A DNA stretch of 64,000 bases from Omphiscola glabra (taxonomy: Eukaryota > Mollusca > Gastropoda > Lymnaeidae). The stretch spans positions 15,674,704-15,738,703 of the forward strand of contig OZ024810.1 of the NCBI GenBank assembly GCA_964017045.1, written 5' to 3'. Under the pieces are notes generated by a model that made no database searches, was not told the DNA's origin, and worked only from the letters and a program-made list of their open reading frames with translations. Below, piece after piece: positions 27,601 to 32,825 of the stretch. Within the stretch, counting starts at the first letter, position 1. Every line of letters starts with the position of its first letter. Both the position numbers and the translations under genes were made by a program.

Positions 27601-30419
27601 TAATATTGTATGGTTTTCGAATAGGGGGGGGCGCTAAAAAGGTATTGTGCCCCGGGCGCGAGTTAAGCTCGCTACGTCACTGAGCAAGGGTCTCTAAATT
27701 AAACTATAATTAGATCAACAGACTTTTATATTATTTCTTCCTTGTCTTTTCAACTTCCAGTGAGGCATAGGGCTTACAAAAAGAAAATTATGCTCCTTTC
27801 AGTCTTCTTGGAGTCTTCTCCAACGCTTGATTACATTTTACCGTCAAAGTCCTAAACAGCAGAGTTCTTTAAAAAGGGGGGGGGGTCCATAATACATTGT
27901 TTACAAGCAGTAACGTGTATATCGGTCTTGGAATAATTTGATCTCTAGTAGAAATAGACTGAGCAATAGCATATCTAGTAGAAATAGACTGAGCAATAGC
28001 ATATCTAGTAGAAATAGACTGAGCAATAGCATATCTAGTAGAAATAGACTGAGCAATAGCATATCTAGTATAAATAGACTGAGCAATAGCATATCTAGTA
28101 GAAATAGACTGAGCAATAGCATATCTAGTAGAAATAGACTGAGCAATAGCATATCTAGTAGGCAGAGTAATATCATCTCTATTAGAAAAAGACAGAATAA
28201 TATCCTCTCTAGTAGAAATAGACAGAGTAATATCATCTCTAGTAAAAAAACAGACAGGGCAATTTCTTCTCTAGTAGAAACAGACAGAGTAATATCATTT
28301 CTAGTAGAAATAAACACAGTAATATCATCTCTAGTAGAAATAAACACAGTAATATCATCTCTTGTAGAAACAGACAGAGTAATATTATCTCCATTATTTA
28401 AAATAGCGTGAGGTCAGTTATGGCTGATCGTGTTACTCTTGAATCTGGAGCTGTTCTAGCTTGTCATCAATCGCTCATGTCACATAAACCTTGTCATCAA
28501 TCGCTCATGTCACATAAACCTTGTCATCAATCGCTCATGTCATATAAACCTTGTCATCAATCGCTCATGTCACATAAACCTTGTCATCAATCGCTCATGT
28601 CACATAAACCTTGTCATCAATCGCTCATGTTACATAAACCTTGTCATCAATCGCTCATGTCACATAAACCTTGTCATCAATCGCTCATGTCAAATAAAAT
28701 TTTGAAAGCCGCAGTCTATCAGGTTAATCGTGTCTATTGTTTCTTGGAATTTTTGTTTTCTTTTCTTTTTTTTCCATTTTTTTTTTTGGTCTTAGGAATC
28801 AGCTGATTGGGTCTGTCAGTAGAAAAATGCATTTCAATCTTAAACAATGCAGTATTTCAGATGTTGATATGAGTGCCAAAAAAATTTTTTTAACCTCAAA
28901 ATCGTATAAGGTAAAAATAATATTATCAAAACTAGATATAGCCCGCCAAACATTGGCGGCACATCTGAGTGAACTTCCCATCTACTAGATATAGCCCGCC
29001 AAACATTGGCGGCAGATCTGAGTGAACTTCCCATCTACTTAAGAATCCCAATTTTTGCATATACACTGCTTCCTCCACGATACTGCACAGCACACTTTTT
29101 ATTTCACGTCCATGAACTATATTATATTCGAATGTCCCAACAAATTTTAAACCGAATATTTTTGACACCATACTTAAACTGAAACGATTTCATGTTGCTA
29201 AAAGAAAATATTAGGCGCCAAACGCATTTGCATTATATAAAAAAAAGAATATCATCGGGGCTGTCCATTAATTATGTCAACAAATTTTTGGCAATTTTTA
29301 CCTCCCCCCCCCCTCCCCCTTGTCAACAACCTGTCAACCTTTCAGAGACCCCCCCCCCCCTATAAAATTACGCCAACATTTGATTACCCCCCCCCCCCAC
29401 CTAAAAAAATAAATAAATAATAAAATGAAAAAAAACACCAATATTTTAAATAGACCAGTTTAAAAACTACAACAAGAAAGTGAATAACAGTAAAATGTTA
29501 AGAAAAAAATGTGCAATAAACTTTTAACTTATGAAATTAAATTTATTTTAAAAAAGTAACATTGTTGACGTCAACTTTTCTTGACCTCCCCCTTGTCAAC
29601 AATTGTCAAAAGTTTTCAGACCCCCCCCCCCTTTCCCCCCAATTTTGTGGACATAATTAATGGACAGCCCCATTTAGCGTAATTATCGGGAATTATATTT
29701 TGCGCGCTATTGAACTCCTTAAGGAACCATATTTTCTTCCAAACATTTAGTATTATTTTAATTTGTATTATGATCTCAATGCCAAATTCGCTGATTAGGA
29801 AGCAGTCGATTAGGAAGCAGGCCATTAGGAAGCAGGCCATTAGGAAGCAGGCCATTAGGAAGCAGGCCATTAGGAAGCAGGCCATTAGGAAGCAGGCCAT
29901 TAGGAAGCAGGCCATTAGGAAGCAGGCCATTAGGAAGCAGGCCATTAGGAAGCAGGCCATTAGGAAGCAGGCCATTAGGAAGCAGGCCACCAGTCATACC
30001 AGAAGCGTAATATATATAAGAGATACTTATTAATACATCTGTTAATTTTGTTTAATGATTAAACCATTGTCTCAATTATTTAAAAAGAACAGTAGGTAAA
30101 ACAGGGCGGGGGTGCAGTATGTGAATTATACAAAAAAATGTCACCACATGTCTTGACAATTAGTGAAATATTTATTTTGGGTAATTGCACGCTATTGGTA
30201 CCTCTATCGCTCTCCCTAACCCGAACCCTAAATCTATCATAAACAAAGGGCAGTGACTCCCAATGAGGGACCACAGAAGCACATTAGCCTTATTTTGAAA
30301 TAGAACAAGTCATGGACATGGATACCGGTGCATTGTTGGAATGACTTTGATTGTGTAAGTTAATAGCTCAAAGTACTTACCACGTCCAATGTCCGCTTGG
30401 CCACTGAAGCTGTTTACGA
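428..30419 (-). CDS. Adhesion-type GPCR, extracellular region, partial, 20 exons
   Basis: Exons in transcript order: 30419-30381, 25832-25653, 21307-21232, 21033-20944, 18849-18683, 17903-17774, 15575-15341, 14083-14008, 13837-13665, 12415-12320, 11397-11277, 7825-7564, 6149-6035, 5187-5025, 4865-4717, 3050-2803, 2329-2185, 2018-1896, 1133-996, 667-428. All junctions keep frame (2966 nt). Domains, numbered from the first exon: C-type lectin-like about 13-180, a weaker second lectin-like segment about 230-335, Ig-like about 340-460, unassigned 461-587, HormR about 590-675, GAIN with GPS about 690-988. The GPS has CAFWDF, GGWSSEGC and VCVCDHLTNFAVLM, so the usual HL/T self-cleavage site is intact. 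In this family the N-terminal fragment stays bound to the seven-helix part at the plasma membrane; that part would lie left of 428. The signal peptide exon is missing. Ligand unknown. Family assignment is firm; exon 1 and the second lectin domain are weaker. Confidence 0.85.
996..1133 (-). CDS. Adhesion GPCR exon, GAIN subdomain B
   Basis: A 138-nt phase-0 exon, acceptor ATTTACAG, donor GTAAGT. It contains MNVFSDTTLFKN and FLNSRVIAAQ, the hallmark strands (VF..TTLF, NS.VIAA) of GAIN B. Confidence 0.85.
1317..1577. repeat. 26-bp minisatellite, about 10 copies
   Basis: Unit core CCCTCACTCACACAAAACTA in a GPCR intron. The small reading frames across it are repeat artefacts. Confidence 0.9.
1896..2018 (-). 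CDS. Adhesion GPCR exon, GAIN domain
   Basis: A 123-nt phase-0 exon, acceptor TTTCTATCCAG, donor GTTAGT. It reads MLSGDETEDLTPESLETLF; an acidic loop segment within GAIN. Confidence 0.75.
2185..2329 (-). CDS. Adhesion GPCR exon, GAIN domain
   Basis: A 145-nt exon, acceptor ACGAACTTAG, donor GTATGT. It reads ILKSLDQLGGQVDLGPEQN and joins the previous exon in phase. Confidence 0.85.
2641..2725. repeat. 20-bp minisatellite, 4 copies
   Basis: Unit TAGGCTATAGACATAGATAG in a GPCR intron. Confidence 0.85.
2803..3050 (-). CDS. Adhesion GPCR exon, GAIN subdomain A
   Basis: A 248-nt exon, donor GTTTGT. It reads SNITKLNAEEVVIST and PEDVRYIADILQKSSD, typical of the helical GAIN A part. Its acceptor ACCAG follows an A-run in transcript sense instead of a pyrimidine tract. 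A second AG at CTGAG, 24 nt further in, is also in frame. Confidence 0.8.
3783..4500 (+). repeat. Dispersed repeat R1, copy a, with internal 12-bp array
   Basis: R1 is a family of roughly 400 bp seen at least six times here. Shared landmarks are TTCGCTTTTGT, ACTCGTTG and AACACATTCT near the start, CTGTTTTTCAAGGGGAAGATG in the middle and TTTTTCTGAAATAG near the end. This copy is expanded at the last landmark by a 12-bp array (4072-4472). It has no reading frame of note and is likely a non-autonomous element of unknown class. Confidence 0.7.
4072..4472. repeat. 12-bp minisatellite, about 34 copies
   Basis: Unit GAAATAGTTGGT alternating with GAAATAGTTGAT. The 12-bp period keeps one frame open (repeats of EIVG and EIVD), so a 151-codon frame here is a by-product of the repeat. 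Confidence 0.95.
4717..4865 (-). CDS. Adhesion GPCR exon, HormR domain second half
   Basis: A 149-nt exon, donor GTTTTC. It reads TAECEGDKIIGLYWSQAHVN and then PLCDYS, the closing cysteines of the HormR domain, followed by the linker into GAIN. Confidence 0.8.
5025..5187 (-). CDS. Adhesion GPCR exon, HormR domain first half
   Basis: A 163-nt exon, acceptor TTACTTTCAG, donor GTAATG. It contains WCWPITLSDS and KSTVGTVWKSSNTCAQG, matching the W..T..G....C pattern of hormone-receptor (HRM) domains in adhesion GPCRs. Confidence 0.8.
5303..5925. repeat. 14-15-bp minisatellite, about 40 copies
   Basis: Unit GATAAATGAAGAGT with variants. The 240-codon frame on the minus strand (SLFIYPSSFIPLHL repeats) is a repeat artefact. 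Lies in the GPCR intron between exons 6035-6149 and 5025-5187. Confidence 0.95.
6035..6149 (-). CDS. Adhesion GPCR exon, unassigned helical segment
   Basis: A 115-nt exon, acceptor CGATGACAG, donor GTATCA. It reads KSLVAYLYQQVSETHTVEDM, probably helical, just before the HormR domain. Confidence 0.7.
6795..6975. repeat. 33-bp minisatellite, about 5 copies
   Basis: Unit core TAGCCGATACTCTGTTAAGA. The stretch after it (about 7040-7160) carries TTACGCCTCTG, the same end as the MITE at 32104, but no second end could be placed. Confidence 0.85.
7564..7825 (-). CDS. Adhesion GPCR exon, unassigned segment
   Basis: A 262-nt exon, acceptor GTTTGTTACCAG, donor GTATGT. It reads YEIYSLHIDLMSNDMVDTLA near its start. 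No family recognised; it may be a SEA-like or helical stalk segment, but that is a guess. The intron upstream holds the 47-bp satellite. Confidence 0.75.
7851..10465. repeat. 47-bp satellite array, about 55 copies (2.6 kb)
   Basis: Unit landmarks are CTACATTCTATAACAAATAT and CTGGTCTAGGAAATCGGTG. Copies vary at a few sites (ATTGG or ATCGG; GAAACTACA or the shorter GAACTATA), and the variants recur in blocks, which suggests segmental amplification. No open frame. Largest array in the window; lies inside one GPCR intron. Confidence 0.97.
10767..10990. mobile_element. hAT-type MITE, 224 bp
   Basis: Ends CAGGACTGCACAA and TTGTGCAGGTCTG are inverted. Flanking 8-mers TTTAAAAC and TTTTAAAC differ at one base, fitting an aged hAT 8-bp target duplication. 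Internal sequence has the GCGGGCCGC type common in hAT MITEs. Confidence 0.65.
11277..11397 (-). CDS. Adhesion GPCR exon, Ig-like domain end
   Basis: A 121-nt exon, acceptor TTTCGCACAG, donor GTTAGT. It contains DLNQYFHCEVNN, the D...Y.C motif that closes Ig domains. Confidence 0.8.
11915..12290. repeat. 43-bp minisatellite, about 7-8 copies
   Basis: Unit contains CCCACTGCATTTACCCAAGT and TGCCCTATGCATT; later copies are degenerate. GPCR intron. Confidence 0.9.
12320..12415 (-). CDS. Adhesion GPCR exon, Ig-like domain middle
   Basis: A 96-nt exon in phase 0 at both ends, donor GTAAGTAAG. It reads GVTFYKNGIPVASNYGW; the usual Ig core Trp is replaced by Phe. Confidence 0.8.
12536..12962. repeat. 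30-bp minisatellite, about 14 copies
   Basis: Unit core TAGTGACATTATAACTGTAA. The period is a multiple of three, so several frames stay open on both strands; none is a gene. Confidence 0.95.
13108..13582. repeat. 21-bp minisatellite, about 22 copies
   Basis: Unit core CACACATTTCAGGCATCAC. Frames across it are artefacts. Confidence 0.9.
13665..13837 (-). CDS. Adhesion GPCR exon, Ig-like domain first half
   Basis: A 173-nt exon, acceptor ACATTTTCAG, donor GTAAGC. It starts TPSPTLKITANWPGV and ends NVSIECVTSIGQ, whose Cys is the likely first cysteine of an Ig-like sandwich. Confidence 0.8.
14008..14083 (-). CDS. Adhesion GPCR exon, end of lectin-like domain 2
   Basis: A 76-nt exon, acceptor CCTCTCCACAG, donor GTGAGTGG. 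It reads LPCSLLLRVFCQLNKVYD, giving the closing C...FC pair expected at the end of a C-type lectin-like fold. Confidence 0.75.
14190..14440. repeat. 39-bp minisatellite, about 6 copies
   Basis: Unit core CGCTTTGGGCCTGTCACGAT, followed by GAACTATTCT. Confidence 0.9.
14515..15245 (+). repeat. Dispersed repeat R1, copy b, with internal 13-bp array
   Basis: Starts with ACTTCGCTTTTGTTTGTG and ends with GCATAATATTTTCTTCTG plus TTCTGAAATAGTAGGTG. It is expanded at the middle landmark (GGGAAGATGACAAGGG) by a 13-bp array at 14718-15040, a different site from copy a. Confidence 0.7.
14718..15040. repeat. 13-bp minisatellite, about 24 copies
   Basis: Unit GACAAGGGAAGGT with variants GACGGCAAGGGAA. Lies inside R1 copy b. 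Confidence 0.9.
15341..15575 (-). CDS. Adhesion GPCR exon, lectin-like domain 2
   Basis: A 235-nt exon with acceptor CTTCAATTAG and donor GTATGA. It contains YVAFSLGYITNETELFWLNE and DDYSC, which resembles the second half of a C-type lectin-like domain (W, N, C order). More divergent than domain 1. Confidence 0.75.
15595..16000. repeat. Degenerate short repeats in GPCR intron
   Basis: About 15610-15890 holds loosely repeated GGCTAATTGAATATTT-like words. About 15900-15990 holds 3 to 4 copies of a 22-bp unit, GACGAATCTCTGATCGCTGG. No gene seen. Confidence 0.6.
16040..16275 (-). pseudogene. LINE retrotransposon C-terminal fragment
   Basis: The minus strand reads CRLCGLTGETAERLVIGC, like the cysteine-rich tail after the reverse transcriptase of jockey-type non-LTR elements, then hits a stop. 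GC content is clearly higher than the flanks, marking inserted sequence. Confidence 0.55.
16563..16770 (+). pseudogene. TRPC-channel ankyrin-region exon fragment
   Basis: Reads GSDFAPDITPIVLSAKCNMF, then DIVHMLIQKGFTIP, then HSKSRLNA. Canonical TRP channels have DITPIILAA..., a cysteine-rich CxC loop and HSRSRINAY at this point. The match ends right after HSKSRLNA, where sequence runs into the 91-bp repeat and a stop. No other TRPC exon is visible, so I read it as a duplicated or transduced fragment rather than a working exon. It sits in a GPCR intron on the opposite strand. Confidence 0.65.
16738..17458. repeat. 91-bp minisatellite, 8 copies, built on TRPC fragment end
   Basis: Copies start at 16738, 16829, 16920, 17011, 17102, 17193, 17284 and 17375. 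Each begins with GTCCACTCCAAGTCC, derived from the TRPC-like HSKSRLNA codons, and continues with GTATATTGCCTTGTGTTG and GTGAGGGGATGAAGGAC. Confidence 0.95.
17459..17640 (+). mobile_element. LINE 3' terminus
   Basis: Has GTACTGCGCTTCGAGCC followed by CAAATAAACTTCATTATTAT, the 3' end style of many invertebrate LINEs (GCGCT..., then a short TAA/ATT repeat tail). No coding part attached. It directly follows the 91-bp array. Confidence 0.55.
17774..17903 (-). CDS. Adhesion GPCR exon, linker to lectin-like domain 2
   Basis: A 130-nt exon, acceptor TTTTACCACAG, donor GTAAAAAGG. It reads STSTIRSETLPVDFYTSAES and then DDACNRTLRNGNAF. Phase 2 in and 2 out. No recognised domain on its own. Confidence 0.7.
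17997..18156 (-). mobile_element. hAT MITE family A, copy 1, 160 bp
   Basis: Ends CAGTGACGTAGCGAG and CTCGCAACGCGACTG. Perfect 8-bp target duplication GTCGCTCT at 17989-17996 and 18157-18164. Orientation is opposite to the two other copies. Confidence 0.85.
18683..18849 (-). CDS. Adhesion GPCR exon, end of lectin-like domain 1
   Basis: Contains CTDSYTKVFAQCDQ and HFFVCMFE, the usual disulfide-rich end (C...C...VC) of a C-type lectin-like domain. The acceptor at CTGAG is chosen because it preserves phase; a nearer CAG would break the frame. Donor GTAAGG. Confidence 0.75.
18955..19480. repeat. Degenerate minisatellite of GATATAGGTTGATGAT type
   Basis: Interleaved words GATGATTTGGATATAGGTTG and GATATGGGATGATG repeat with variable spacing. 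GPCR intron. Confidence 0.85.
19706..19726. repeat. 21-bp G homopolymer
   Basis: Uninterrupted G run. Length may be unreliable in any assembly. Region 19730-20150 shows nothing else recognisable. Confidence 0.9.
20150..20456. repeat. 20-bp minisatellite, about 15 copies
   Basis: Unit AGGACCGCTAACTTTGAACC. Confidence 0.95.
20457..20895. repeat. Higher-order repeat of ACATCGTCCAATGACAGCTA words
   Basis: Three monomer types (CATCGTCCAATGACAGCTAA, AGAAGCTGCTAATATCG, CACAGGATACTTGCATCG) recur in a larger pattern. It directly follows the 20-bp array and ends about 50 bp before a GPCR exon. Confidence 0.9.
20944..21033 (-). CDS. Adhesion GPCR exon, lectin-like domain 1
   Basis: A 90-nt exon, acceptor TTTCAG, donor GTGAGT. 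It reads GTFTNFTLSNATGSSLCVL, with two N-glycosylation sequons. The calcium/sugar motifs EPN or QPD and WND are absent, so classical sugar binding is not predicted. Confidence 0.75.
21232..21307 (-). CDS. Adhesion GPCR exon, lectin-like domain 1 core
   Basis: A 76-nt exon with donor GTGAGTAGC. It reads ILSLWSGHHVKN, which fits the W-G core strand of C-type lectin-like domains. Phase 1 in and 2 out match both neighbours, which is the main evidence for it. Confidence 0.7.
21535..21690. repeat. GGTTAGGGCGCTTT minisatellite
   Basis: About 8 copies of an 18-21-bp unit GGGCGCTTTTGGTTA. It contains TTAGGG by chance but is not telomeric. Confidence 0.85.
21745..22440. repeat. About 55-bp minisatellite, 11-12 copies
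   Basis: Unit words GAAATATACACAGTCACTCT and GGAAGGACTCTAA with moderate divergence. GPCR intron. Confidence 0.9.
22474..22702. mobile_element. MITE family B, 229 bp, 17-bp perfect inverted ends
   Basis: CCGGAAATTTGGTCGAA at the left matches its reverse complement at 22686-22702. The interior repeats GGAAATTTGGTCGA words. A related copy lies near 46228-46416. Superfamily unknown. Confidence 0.7.
22978..23430. repeat. 33-bp minisatellite, about 13 copies
   Basis: Unit core TCGTGTTAAAGTTTGTTCAT, then GAACTAGTTTGGG. Very homogeneous, so recent. The 149-codon frame is an artefact. Confidence 0.95.
23568..23880. repeat. 20-bp AT-rich minisatellite, about 15 copies
   Basis: Unit TTTTATATAATTTTACATAA. 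Confidence 0.95.
23881..24604. other. GPCR intron segment without gene
   Basis: Contains C and G runs (24107-24149, 24502-24513). A short splice-like segment on the minus strand near 24400-24455 does not fit the receptor frame. Nothing else seen. Confidence 0.5.
24605..25035. repeat. 15-bp minisatellite, about 28 copies
   Basis: Unit GAAGTGGGGAAAGTT with variants GATCAAGTGGGTAA. Confidence 0.9.
25653..25832 (-). CDS. Adhesion GPCR exon, start of C-type lectin-like domain 1
   Basis: Acceptor CATCACAACAG, donor GTGAGT, phases 1 in and 1 out. It contains CFHISKEAMTWPDAHGYC, the typical opening of a C-type lectin-like fold (Cys, then W..A...C). The 4.3 kb intron after it is mostly minisatellite. 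Confidence 0.8.
25930..26400. repeat. 35-bp minisatellite, about 13 copies
   Basis: Unit core ATAAGATTCACTTTGATTCG, then CTACATTTTATTCTC. Confidence 0.9.
26745..27200 (+). repeat. Dispersed repeat R1, copy c, unexpanded
   Basis: Has ACTTCCCGTCAACCCATCG, GACAACACATTCTATC, CTGTTTTTCAAGGAGAGG, GTTTTTCTGAAATAACTG and GGGGCATTAGAATATTAAT in order. It shows the R1 layout without any internal array. Confidence 0.65.
27518..27682 (+). mobile_element. hAT MITE family A, copy 2, 165 bp
   Basis: Ends CAGTCGCATAGCGAG and GCTCGCTACGTCACTG. Flanking 8-mers AGCAAAGG and AGCAAGGG differ at one base. Confidence 0.85.
27938..28395. repeat. 30-bp minisatellite, about 15 copies
   Basis: Unit core AGTAGAAATAGACTGAGCAA. 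Long frames on both strands are artefacts of the 30-bp period. Confidence 0.95.
28450..28700. repeat. 30-bp minisatellite, 8 copies
   Basis: Unit core CATCAATCGCTCATGTCACA. Adjacent to, but unrelated to, the 30-bp array before it. Confidence 0.95.
28931..29037. repeat. 53-bp tandem duplication with hairpin
   Basis: Two copies, each with GCCCGCCAAACATTGGCGGC, in which CCGCCAA and TTGGCGG can pair around a 3-base loop. Confidence 0.85.
29038..29765 (-). repeat. Dispersed repeat R1, copy f, split by a MITE
   Basis: Compared with copy e it keeps TTTCACGTCCATGAACTATA, AAAGAATATCAT and then TTAGCGTAATTATCGGGAAT. Between the last two, the MITE at about 29257-29671 interrupts it. Diverged. Confidence 0.55.
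29257..29671. mobile_element. MITE family C, about 415 bp, nested in R1
   Basis: Inverted ends GGGGCTGTCCATTAATTATG and CATAATTAATGGACAGCCCC. Interior has several C-runs and paired TTGTCAAC words. A related, weaker copy is at 36051-36445. Confidence 0.75.
29800..29990. repeat. 15-bp minisatellite, 13 copies
   Basis: Unit ATTAGGAAGCAGGCC, nearly invariant, so recently expanded. Frames on both strands are artefacts. Confidence 0.97.
30381..30419 (-). CDS. Adhesion GPCR exon 1 of the model (uncertain)
   Basis: A 39-nt exon with acceptor CTCACAG and donor GTAAGTACTT. It reads VNSFSGQADIGR and joins in phase to the first lectin exon. The upstream in-frame sequence hits TGA, so a further 5' exon with the start codon must exist but was not identified. 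It is short, so it could be a chance match. Confidence 0.45.
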
Positions 30420-30814
30420 CTGTGAGAACTCAAACGTCCCCCTCTTTAACCGGATGAAATGATTCCGTGTGTGTTGAGCAGCACATTCCAGCACGACACC
30501 GACACGGGTGAACAAACGGCCATTGATACAATCTCACACGATATGCTGTGTTCAGTGGCGTGTTCAGTAGCGTGTCCAGTGGCGTGGCCAAGCTCGAACG
30601 ACATGGTGCGTGGGTGACACTTATTATCGGAAGAATCCCTATAAGACGTCCAATGGACCGAAAACACGCTGCTTCTCGTGTAATGCCAAAACTTTGTTTT
30701 TCTCATTGTGAGACTGTATTCTAATAACGAGGGAGAAATACACGGTATGAGTAAGAAAAATTACAAGACGGACCTACACATATTTAAAACATTCGTTTCT
30801 TGAATCTGGCTACC

Positions 30815-31175
30815 ATCGGACCCATACTTCGGCCACCATCGGACCCATGTTTCGGCCACCATCGGACCCATACTCCGGCCACCATCGGACCCATACCCCA
30901 GCTACCATTGGACCCATGTTTCGGCCACCATCGGACCCATACTCCGGCCACCATCGGACCCATACTCCAGCTACCATCGGACCCATACTCCGGCCACCAT
31001 CGGACCCATACTCCAGCTACCATCGGACCCATACTCCGGCCACCATCGGACCCATACTCCAGCTACCATCGGACCCATACTCCGGCCACAATCGGACCCA
31101 TACTCCGGCCACCACCGGGCCCATACTCCAGCTACCATCGGATACTCCGGCCATCATCGGACTCATACCCCGGCA
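30815..31175. repeat. 23-bp minisatellite, about 16 copies
   Basis: Unit core CATCGGACCCATACTCCGGC. GC-rich compared with flanks. Confidence 0.95.
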
Positions 31176-31499
31176 TCGACACTGGTCATGTGTGTTCTAT
31201 TAATAACATCAACAACACTGATTTTTGAAGTACGGTGGTGAGCACTAAGGGTTGTGGTTGGTGGTTTGTAGAAAAAGGGGGAGAGAGAGGGGCTATCATC
31301 ACACTTTCATCACACTTTCGTGAATAAAAGTTTAGGGTAATCTGAAATATGAAAATACATTTTTTTTCACAATGAAATCTTTTTTTTTTTAATCCAAACC
31401 ATGAGAAATATTATTTACGGGTGTGACGATGAGGTAATCTTGCTGTTATATTTACTAAAGCTATATCCAACACAAAGAAAACTAACACGTCTGTTCAGC

Positions 31500-31825
31500 T
31501 TGATGTCTAGATCTTTAATGAGGATCAGTGGCGTAGTGAGGGGGGGGGCAAGGGGGCATCATGCCCCGGGCGCTACTCACAAAGGGGAGCCAAATGGTAT
31601 ATTTTACTATAATATTGTATGGTTTTCGAATAGGGGGGGCGCTAAAAAGGTATTGTGCCCCGGGCGTGAGTTAAGCTCGCTACGCCACTGATGAGGATGT
31701 CTAGATCTTTAATGATGATGTTTAGATCTTTAAAGATGATTTCTATATCTTTAATGATGATGTCTAGATCTTTAATGAAGATGTCTAGATCTTTAATGAT
31801 GATGTCTAGATCTTTAATGACTAGC
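31500..31825. repeat. 21-bp minisatellite interrupted by a MITE
   Basis: Unit GATGATGTCTAGATCTTTAA. The hAT MITE at 31526-31690 sits inside it. Confidence 0.9.
31526..31690 (+). mobile_element. hAT MITE family A, copy 3, 165 bp
   Basis: Ends CAGTGGCGTAGTGAG and GCTCGCTACGCCACTG. Perfect 8-bp duplication ATGAGGAT on both sides, made from the host 21-bp repeat. Confidence 0.9.
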
Positions 31826-31984
31826 CATAGACAAGATGGCCTCTCGCATCGCAACTCAAGAATCACGGACCTCACGTGATGACAACAAAGGGGCGCAATT
31901 GTAACATTACAACAACGACGACATCACAACACTGCTTCCGTTAGTTGTTGCTATGTCATTTCTGTCAATAGAAAGGAGTTGAAA

Positions 31985-32095
31985 CAGATCTGTTTTCCGT
32001 AACACAACAGATTCGCTGTGGTGTTGTCATCTGAACACAACAGATTCGCTGTGGTGTTGTCATCTGAACACAACAGATTCGCTGTGGTGTTGTAA
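31985..32095. repeat. 33-bp minisatellite, about 3 copies
   Basis: Unit core AACACAACAGATTCGCTGTG. Confidence 0.85.
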
Positions 32096-32103
32096 TCTGC
32101 ATG

Positions 32104-32255
32104 CAGAGGCGTAACAACGGCTTGGCATTGGGGCAGTTGCCAGGGGCGCCGGCCTGCGCCAGTTCAAAAGGGCGCCGCTAAATCTCTAATTTTTAAATTT
32201 TTATTATTTAAAAAATAAATTAGCCAAGGGCGCCAAAAACCCAGTTACGCCTCTG
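32104..32255. mobile_element. hAT MITE family D, 152 bp
   Basis: Inverted ends CAGAGGCGTAAC and GTTACGCCTCTG, with perfect 8-bp duplication TCTGCATG at 32096-32103 and 32256-32263. Confidence 0.85.
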
Positions 32256-32349
32256 TCTGCATGGCTAGCAAACTAAAACGACAGTGGACAATTTTTTCTT
32301 CTTTTTATACGTCCTTATGTACTGATTGAAATTGTATTGACAATGAATT

Positions 32350-32605
32350 GGAACATCCATATTTCTGGAACATCTAAATTAGTGGAACATCTACGTTTGA
32401 CTCATTAGTAGAACATCTAGATTAGTGGAACATCTACATTATTGGAACACCTACATTAGTGGAACATCTATGTTTGACTCATTAGTGGAACATCTACATT
32501 AGTGGAACATCTACGTTTGACTCATTAGTGGAACATCTACATTAGTGGAACATGTATACATTAGTGGAACATCTTCATTAGTGGAAAATCTTCATTAGTG
32601 GAACC
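32350..32605. repeat. 17-bp minisatellite, about 14 copies
   Basis: Unit ATTAGTGGAACATCTAC with a longer variant containing GTTTGACTC. Confidence 0.85.
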
Positions 32606-32739
32606 ACCTCTATATTCGTTGTCAAATCATTTCTCTCCGATATAAAGTACAGAATGAAATAAATTTAAACTCAGCGATGTAACGTCATCCCTGCCTTTCG
32701 AGTGTATTAACAGTTTTCTGGGGGAGGGCCTTACCTACA

Positions 32740-32825
32740 TCAGACACACACACACACAAACACACACACATACATACACATACACACTTATAAACACGCA
32801 CGCACACACAAACAAGCAAAAACAT
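32740..32825. repeat. CA-rich microsatellite
   Basis: Interrupted (CA)n with TACA and CGCA variants. Region 32830-33240 after it shows nothing supported. Confidence 0.9.

Noticed and set aside
30446..30706. 86-codon minus-strand frame just upstream of receptor exon 1
   Set aside because: Using it as the start exon would need a 31-bp intron, too short to splice, and it shows no clear signal peptide.
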